Position numbers and translations under genes: made by a program. A stretch of DNA of 58,976 bases from Planctomycetaceae bacterium (lineage in GTDB: Bacteria; Planctomycetota; Planctomycetia; Pirellulales; Thermoguttaceae): the NCBI GenBank assembly GCA_012719125.1, contig JAAYAY010000162.1, positions 1 through 58,976 on the forward strand. Direction: 5' to 3'. This document shows positions 53,918 through 58,976 of this stretch, piece by piece. The notes under the pieces were generated by a model that ran no database searches, had not been told where the DNA came from, and was given only the letters and a program-made list of their open reading frames with translations. Position 1 is the stretch's first letter; each line of letters begins with the position of its first letter.

Positions 53918-55333
53918 GTGACTGCCACCTTCATTACCGAGAACTTCCTGCTCCAGAACGACGACGCCGTTCGTCTCTATCACGAATATGCCCGTGATAT
54001 GCCGATCGTCGACTACCACTGCCATCTCCCGCCCGAGCAGATTGCCACCGATCATCGTTTTCAGAACCTGGCGCAGATCTGGCTTTCCGGTGATCATTAC
54101 AAGTGGCGGGCGATGCGGGCCGCGGGCGTGGCGGAGCGCTACTGCACGGGCGACGCCTCCGATTGGGAGAAGTTCGAGAAATGGGCGGAAACTGTCCCGC
54201 GGACGCTCCGCAATCCCCTCTACCACTGGACCCATCTCGAGCTGAACCGCCCGTTCGGAATCAACGACCGCCTTCTCAGCCCGGAGACTGCCCAAGGAAT
54301 CTGGGACCAGGCCGGCGAGATGCTGGCACGGGAGGATTTCTCCTGCCGGGGAATCATGAAGCAGATGAAGGTGGTCGCCGTCTGCACGACCGATGACCCG
54401 TGCGACAGTCTCCAGCACCACCAGGCCATCACGTCCGACCCGTCTTTTGACATCCTGGTCTTGCCGACGTTCCGACCCGACAAGGGAATGGCCGTCGACA
54501 ACCTGGCCGTTTTCAATCCGTGGGTCGATCGGCTTGCCGAGGCGGCGGACATCGACGTGAAGGGCTATGCGTCCTTCCTGGAGGCCATCCGCCAGCGACA
54601 CGACCATTTTCACACGGTCGGCGGCCGGCTCTCCGACCACGGCGTCGAAACGTTCTACGACGCCTACGCCACCGATGCCGAAATGGAGGCCGTTTTTCAG
54701 AAGGCTCGGGCCGGCAAGGAGCTTTCGAGCGAAGAGATTCAGAAGTTCAAGATGACGCTCCTTTACGAGTTCGCCCTGCTCGACCACGAGAAGGGCTGGA
54801 CTCAACAGTTCCACATCGGAGCCATGCGGAACAACAACACGCGGCTTTTCGCCAGACTCGGGCCCGACACGGGATTCGATTCGATGGGAGATTGGTCCGT
54901 GGCGCTGCCTTTGTCGCGTTTTCTTGACCGGCTCGACCGAGACGACCGCCTGGCCAAGACGATCCTCTACAACCTCAATCCCGGCATGAACGACGTGCTG
55001 GCCACGATGATCGGCAATTTCCAGGACGGGGTGACGGCCGGCAAGATGCAGTATGGGAGCGGATGGTGGTTTCTCGACCAGAAGGACGGGATGGAACGGC
55101 AGATCGAGGTCCTCTCCAACCAGGGTCTTCTGAGCCAATTCGTCGGCATGCTCACCGACAGCCGCTCGTTTCTCTCCTACACCCGCCACGAGTACTTCCG
55201 CCGGATTCTCTGCAACCTTCTCGGCACCGAGATGGAACAGGGCCTTCTGCCGGCCGACTTCGACCTGATCGGGCCCATGGTCCAGGACGTCTCCTATCAC
55301 AACGCCGCCCGCTACTTCGGCTTCGACCTGTAA
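53918..55333 (+). CDS. uxaC: Glucuronate isomerase
   Basis: Isomerises D-glucuronate to D-fructuronate (and galacturonate to tagaturonate) in the cytoplasm. The length of 471 residues is standard. It is an amidohydrolase-like TIM barrel with metal-binding histidines in IVDYHCHLPPEQIATDHRFQ, then WRAMRAAGVAERYCTG, VVAVCTTDDPCDSLQHH, GWTQQFHIGAMRNNNTRLF, YNLNPGMNDVLATMIGNFQ and the C-terminal LLSQFVGMLTDSRSFLSYTRH. The start is a GTG at 53918 without a clear ribosome site. No other uronate-pathway genes (uxuA, uxuB, kdgK) are in the window. Confidence 0.96.
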   Translation: MTATFITENFLLQNDDAVRLYHEYARDMPIVDYHCHLPPEQIATDHRFQNLAQIWLSGDHYKWRAMRAAGVAERYCTGDASDWEKFEKWAETVPRTLRNPLYHWTHLELNRPFGINDRLLSPETAQGIWDQAGEMLAREDFSCRGIMKQMKVVAVCTTDDPCDSLQHHQAITSDPSFDILVLPTFRPDKGMAVDNLAVFNPWVDRLAEAADIDVKGYASFLEAIRQRHDHFHTVGGRLSDHGVETFYDAYATDAEMEAVFQKARAGKELSSEEIQKFKMTLLYEFALLDHEKGWTQQFHIGAMRNNNTRLFARLGPDTGFDSMGDWSVALPLSRFLDRLDRDDRLAKTILYNLNPGMNDVLATMIGNFQDGVTAGKMQYGSGWWFLDQKDGMERQIEVLSNQGLLSQFVGMLTDSRSFLSYTRHEYFRRILCNLLGTEMEQGLLPADFDLIGPMVQDVSYHNAARYFGFDL

Positions 55334-56224
55334 GCGGCCTGTTGGCCAAGGCAAGTCAAGCGTGGGGGCGCGAGGTGGTGAAGTCTCCGGGCCGGACCGC
55401 TCGTCCTCCCTCTTAAGAGGTGTTCAATGGCTCTCTTGAGTCTTCGCGGAAAGAAATTCGAAAAAAGTGTTCTTTCCGGGTGAACCTTTTTGACAATTGG
55501 GGGTCTATCTATCCGAAACCAATGGGGAGATGTTGTTTTTCCCCTTGGGAATTGGGGGATCAGCCCCCAATGGGGTTGACACCGATTTGCCTCGGTGGCA
55601 CCCTTACATTAGAAGGCGAGTTCACTTCGTCTTCCTGGAATAACGCGAGAATTACCCTTGCGGCTCGTCCGATCCCCTATCGGTGGGTGCAGAGGTGGTT
55701 CCCGCAAAACTGTTCGTCCTCACACCGCGCATGGCGCCGAGGTCTTCCATGGCTAGCTTCACAAACACGACGACCGTCCGGAACTTCAATGTCCGCGACT
55801 TCTCCAAGCACGTCAGTGCTGTCGTTCGCGTTGTCGTGGCTACGGCTACGGACTCGTTGCGCCTGTGTCTTATTGCGCGGATTCTTCTTGCACGGCTCAT
55901 TGAACGAGCCGCGGCCGGGCATCAGGGCTTATCAGCCTATTGCCATCAAGCCGCCGGCCCGTTCGGACAGCCCATCGGCTCGAAGACGAAACGCTTCGGG
56001 ATGATGTGGCGCCGTCCGAGGCCATGTCTCGCGATACTTCCTGGAGGGTTCTGAATCTCGTCTGAGACAGAACCGTCCGCCTGAGAAGGAAGAGACTCGC
56101 GAGACCCGCGGCCGAGCCGACCGGGCCGGTAGCTTTTGCACGCTCCCGTTCCGTCCTTACTCGAACCGACGCGGCGCTTCGTGTTCGTTTTCCCGCACAC
56201 TGCAAGAAGAAGAGATATCAGGCG
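55334..56224. other. Long intergenic region upstream of the ECF sigma factor
   Basis: About 890 bases with no convincing gene. It contains a duplicated element: AATTGGGGG...CCAATGGGG occurs at 55495-55527 and again at 55550-55575. The second copy also forms a perfect hairpin, ATTGGGGG (55551-55558) with CCCCCAAT (55564-55571). TTGACA-like boxes occur at 55490 and 55576, but no well-spaced -10 box follows. A further small hairpin (GGCTC/GAGCC) lies at 55894-55910. These may be regulatory sites for the sigma-factor gene. Confidence 0.5.
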
Positions 56225-56806
56225 ATGTTTACTCAAACCACTGCAACCACCCTCGACCAAGATGAACTGACTCAACTGGTCGCAGCCGCCCAGGACGGCG
56301 ACCGGGAGGCCTTCGAGCAGCTCTTCCGGCAGTTCCAGCGGGCAGTTTACGTGACCGCTTACCGCCGGCTCGGCAACGACGCCGAGGCCCAAGAGTTGTG
56401 CCAGGACGTGTTCGTTCAGGCCCTGCGCAAGCTCGACCAGTTGCACGACCCGGCCTGCTTCGGCGGCTGGATCCGATCGATCACCACGCGGATGGCAATC
56501 AACCGGGCGGTTCGGTCGCGGCCCATGGCCTCGCTCGACGCCGAGGGCGCCAGCCCCGCCGGCGACGACGAGGTGGAAACCCCTCTGGCCCAGGTACTGG
56601 CCGAGGAGCGGCGCCAGCAACTGCACGTCGGCTTGAACCGGCTCTCCGACATGGATCGCAGCACGCTCACGGCGTTCTACTTCCGCGGGCAGAGCCTGAT
56701 CCAAATGAGCGACGAATTCCAGTCGCCCGTCGGCACGATCAAGCGGCGACTGCACGTCGCCCGCAAGCGGCTCGCCCAGGAGTTGGAGACCCTGGCGGCA
56801 ACGTAA
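56225..56806 (+). CDS. ECF-type RNA polymerase sigma factor
   Basis: An alternative sigma factor of 193 residues. Region 2 is clear: FEQLFRQFQRAVYVTAYRRL, EAQELCQDVFVQALRKLDQL and FGGWIRSITTRMAINRAV. Region 4 follows a linker: LSDMDRSTLTAFYFRGQSLI, then EFQSPVGTIKRRLHVARKRL as the recognition helix. The architecture is that of ordinary two-domain ECF factors, with no C-terminal extension. No anti-sigma gene with a zinc motif or membrane helix is adjacent, so control must be encoded elsewhere or act by another route. The long upstream region with duplicated elements may contribute to its own regulation. Confidence 0.94.
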   Translation: MFTQTTATTLDQDELTQLVAAAQDGDREAFEQLFRQFQRAVYVTAYRRLGNDAEAQELCQDVFVQALRKLDQLHDPACFGGWIRSITTRMAINRAVRSRPMASLDAEGASPAGDDEVETPLAQVLAEERRQQLHVGLNRLSDMDRSTLTAFYFRGQSLIQMSDEFQSPVGTIKRRLHVARKRLAQELETLAAT

Positions 56807-56851
56807 GACGGCAGGCATACTCGTCCGCCAATCAACCGACAACCCAGCGCC

Positions 56852-56883
56852 CCGGCGGCGTCTCGCTTGACGAGCGCCGCCGG
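56852..56883 (+). terminator. Probable terminator after the sigma-factor gene
   Basis: CCGGCGGCG (56852-56860) pairs with CGCCGCCGG (56875-56883), with an inner CTCG/CGAG stem. The following T-tract is weak (GGTTTTC about ten bases later), so termination may be partial. Confidence 0.6.
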
Positions 56884-57056
56884 CTTGGGTGTCGGTTTTC
56901 TCGTTCGGTCGCGGCTCCAGGTACCTGGCCGGATTCTCACTGCGGCAAGTGTTCTACTTGAGTTCCTTGTCCACTCGGGAAATTTCGACTATTTTGAGCG
57001 GCAGCAGACTCAGCGTATTGTGGTTGGTGGGCCCAGTTGAATTTGGAGGCATACCG

Positions 57057-57782
57057 GTGAATCGACGTCTGGAGATGCTCCTCGAACTGCTACAGGGGAT
57101 TGAAATGCTCGAGGAATTCCGCGAGCCGCCGGAGAGCATCGCACGCCAATTCGTCGCGTGGGTGAGCCAAGCTGCGATAGCCCTCGAGATCGCCCATATG
57201 AACGACGAACTAGAACTGTGGAAGGCAGCTACCGAACGAGTTCATTTCGCTGACGATGAATCAGCGATGTTTGCTCAAATGAAGTCGATGAAGGCTATAC
57301 TACTCGGGATTCTCGATCAACTTGAAGGAGGGCAACCTGTCGATCCCATCTTTGACATTGAGGTCATCGCCGAATGCACGAGCTATGTTCGACGCATTGC
57401 CACCCAGGTGATTGGCTGTTACGAACGCGCCTGGCATGACGCCTGCATGGTGATGGTCAGGCGACTGCTTGAAACGCTGATCATCGAGTGCTACGAGAAG
57501 CACGGCATCGGTGCGCGGATCAGAAACACGAATGGTGATTACTTCTTTCTCGGTCCGATGATTGACCTCTTCATGTCCCAAGCCTGCTGGCATGTCTCGC
57601 GAAACGCAAGATCCAGTCTATCGAGACTCAAGGACATCAAGAAGACAGCGGACATGGCGGCCCACAATCGGCGGTTCCTTGCCAATCGCCAGGATGTCGA
57701 TTGCATCAGGAAGGACCTTCGAATCTGCATTCAAGAATTGGTGTACATCGCCGGCGCTGATTCCGGCAAGCAGACGGTCTAA
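57057..57782 (+). CDS. HEPN/DUF4145-like protein
   Basis: A 241-residue helical protein. The GTG at 57057 has a strong GGAGG at 57045-57049, better than any alternative, and excludes about 56 open upstream residues. The second half resembles DUF4145/HEPN-type helical bundles: SYVRRIATQVIGCYERAWHD, ACMVMVRRLLETLIIECYEK, GDYFFLGPMIDLF and LKDIKKTADMAAHNRRFLAN. The RxxxxH ribonuclease motif of active HEPN toxins is not visible. It lies 25 bases before a PIN-domain gene, so it may act with it as an accessory or regulatory partner. The base composition is less GC-rich than upstream genes, which hints at transfer. Confidence 0.65.
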   Translation: MNRRLEMLLELLQGIEMLEEFREPPESIARQFVAWVSQAAIALEIAHMNDELELWKAATERVHFADDESAMFAQMKSMKAILLGILDQLEGGQPVDPIFDIEVIAECTSYVRRIATQVIGCYERAWHDACMVMVRRLLETLIIECYEKHGIGARIRNTNGDYFFLGPMIDLFMSQACWHVSRNARSSLSRLKDIKKTADMAAHNRRFLANRQDVDCIRKDLRICIQELVYIAGADSGKQTV

Positions 57783-57807
57783 CCTCGACGAAGAACGGCA
57801 TTTGGAC

Positions 57808-58293
57808 ATGACAACTGTCTATATTGAAACGACTGTCCCGAGCTTCTACTATACGGCGCGCACGGATACGGAGTCGCTTGCGAGGCGGAACTGGACTCGC
57901 CAATGGTGGGACACCTATTCGCGGCGATTCCTCCTGTATTCCAGCACGGCAGTGATCGCAGAGCTAGAACGTGGGGAGCTTGATGAGAAGCGAATCGAGA
58001 GGCTTGAATTGCTCGACGGCCTGAAAATGTTGGCGATCAGCGCCAGTGTTCGCGAAGTTGCTAGAATATATGTTGAGCGACTGTTAATGCCGCGAGATGC
58101 GGGCGGAGACGCGCTTCATTTGGCCCTGGCATCCTACTACGGCGTTGACGTACTGCTCACATGGAACTGCAAGCATTTGGCAAATCCGAACAAATTTGGC
58201 CACATTGAGTCGGTCAACAGAGACCTCGGTCTTGCCATGCCGCTGCTAACCACTCCGTTGAACTACCTGAGCGAGGGTATTGCAGATGCCTGA
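57808..58293 (+). CDS. PIN-domain protein, VapC-like toxin candidate
   Basis: A probable ribonuclease of 161 residues. The PIN fold acidic positions are present in altered form: TTVYIETTVPSFYYTARTD (Glu7 in place of the usual Asp), STAVIAELERGELDEKR (Glu52), RDAGGDALHLALASYYGVD (Asp101) and LLTWNCKHLANPNKF (Asn120). This ETT/PSFYY-type PIN subgroup is usually annotated as VapC family toxin. The ATG at 57808 is supported by the family start. It overlaps the small downstream gene by eight bases. If the short partner is the antitoxin, the order is toxin first, the reverse of typical vapBC. Confidence 0.85.
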   Translation: MTTVYIETTVPSFYYTARTDTESLARRNWTRQWWDTYSRRFLLYSSTAVIAELERGELDEKRIERLELLDGLKMLAISASVREVARIYVERLLMPRDAGGDALHLALASYYGVDVLLTWNCKHLANPNKFGHIESVNRDLGLAMPLLTTPLNYLSEGIADA

Positions 58294-58474
58294 AGACGAA
58301 CTGGCGCATGTTCGGGCAATCCGACGTGCTATCTCGGACGAGTGTGACGGAGATCTCGATCGCGTGCTCAATTACTACGAAGAGGTTCAGAGCCGAGTCA
58401 GAGAGACCGATCGGTTCGAATTTGTCGAGGAACCGATTCGCCGAGTCGCACGGTCCCATGAGAGTACCGCCTGA
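58286..58474 (+). CDS. Small partner of the PIN-domain protein, putative antitoxin
   Basis: A 62-residue, highly charged, helical protein beginning MPEDELAHVRAIRRAISDEC and containing DLDRVLNYYEEVQSR. It has no obvious ribbon-helix-helix or AbrB DNA-binding motif. Its ATG lies inside the end of the PIN gene (8-base overlap), so the two are coupled. Short RAIRxxIS...YY-type proteins directly after this PIN subgroup are common, which supports a functional pair, but an antitoxin role is inferred from arrangement only. Confidence 0.7.
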   Translation: MPEDELAHVRAIRRAISDECDGDLDRVLNYYEEVQSRVRETDRFEFVEEPIRRVARSHESTA

Positions 58475-58976
58475 ACTGCGCGTTGTTTGCGTTTGACGCG
58501 TACAGAGTGCCAATCTCCTGAATTGGGGACAGTCACCACTCGCAACCGTCGGCCACGACTGGACAAACCCGCGGTCGAACTGCAACTGCGAGGAACCCGG
58601 AGAAGCGGCATGCCTCACTCTCGAGGAACACAACTCACGGCGGCCCCGGAATTCTTCCTCTTGATGTGTGTGCTGGTGTCGGCAGCCGTTTCGTCAGCCA
58701 CTGCCGGCGAGAGCCCGGAGGGATTCACGGTGACCGGGACTAGCCCCGTTCTGTAGAATCTGAGCACGCCTTGCCGGCGCGGCGCGATTCCCGATCCCTC
58801 TGTGTCAACATGAGTGAGACAACAGCCTCCCGATTTATTAGAGTAGAGGGCAGCCATTTATAGGTGGGTGTTCACACCGCACATGCACGTTTTTGTCGGG
58901 ATTGTTCGAGCACGCGAGCCGTTGATACATGATTTCGCTTTTTCTTGTTCATCTTTTTCGGCTTCTTCTTCGGAGA
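58475..58976. other. Right-edge region, mostly non-coding
   Basis: One short frame (58610-58756, 48 codons) has a signal-peptide-like stretch, PEFFLLMCVLVSAAVSSATA, then stops soon after. It could be the decayed start of a secreted protein gene or chance. Nothing else is convincing before the end of the window. Confidence 0.35.

Noticed and set aside
53813-55354. A 513-codon open frame antisense to uxaC
   Set aside because: Mirror frame of a well-supported gene, with no recognisable domain.
1-58976. CRISPR arrays, tRNA or rRNA genes, intact insertion sequences
   Set aside because: I scanned for regularly spaced repeats, tRNA-like T-loops and transposase motifs and found none that I could defend.

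Overview
The window looks like part of a planctomycete chromosome, probably from the Pirellulales or a relative. The evidence is a bacterial microcompartment (BMC) operon with the Planctomycetes-Verrucomicrobia (PVM) gene set, very large secreted or membrane proteins with no recognised domain, an ECF sigma factor, moderately high GC, and a short intergenic repeat (27934-27961) whose reverse translation reads NPKRKRG, as is common in planctomycete intergenic DNA. I saw no rRNA, tRNA, CRISPR array or intact insertion sequence.

Layout. 0.5-2.5 kb: an orphan Hsp70 paralogue closed by a strong terminator, then a small secreted protein. 3.2-27 kb: an exopolysaccharide locus in two arms. The plus-strand arm (5.3-14.5 kb) encodes a carbamoyltransferase, an SxtJ-like protein, a DUF5989-like protein, a Wza-type export lipoprotein, a Wzc-type chain-length protein/tyrosine kinase and a Wzy-type polymerase with repeats. 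The minus-strand arm (26.9-14.5 kb) encodes a WbuB-like glycosyltransferase, WecB, a Wzx flippase, a multispanning protein, two more glycosyltransferases, a two-domain methyltransferase, an acyltransferase and a FabH-like ketosynthase. The initiating WecA-type phosphosugar transferase lies at 3.3-4.5 kb. Together these genes would build, decorate, flip, polymerise and export a surface glycan. 27.2-27.8 kb: a patch of gene debris with a wecB remnant, a uroporphyrinogen decarboxylase-like remnant and a flanking direct repeat.

28-29.5 kb: a URO-D family methyltransferase overlapping a guanine deaminase. 29.6-37.5 kb: the BMC operon, transcribed leftward from a DeoR regulator through PduL, two BMC-H, an acetate kinase homologue, BMC-P, PduP-type aldehyde dehydrogenase, BMC-P, an RpiB-like protein, BMC-P and a class II aldolase. 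It fits fuculose/rhamnulose-1-phosphate cleavage with lactaldehyde oxidised inside the shell. Four proteins carry similar terminal amphipathic helices that look like encapsulation peptides.

37.8-40.5 kb: a YfcE-type phosphodiesterase, a glycosyltransferase and a RimI-type acetyltransferase. 40.9-51.6 kb: two adjacent giant genes (2402 and 1159 codons) that I read as three copies of one approximately 1100-residue envelope module, two of them fused in frame. This is my main candidate for something undescribed. 51.8-55.3 kb: an inositol monophosphatase, a candidate small RNA or leader with promoter and terminator, an unknown protein and glucuronate isomerase. 56.2-58.5 kb: an ECF sigma factor, then an HEPN/DUF4145-like protein, a PIN-domain protein and a short partner that resemble a toxin-antitoxin module.

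All family assignments come from reading the translated sequence by eye. No database or alignment search was run.
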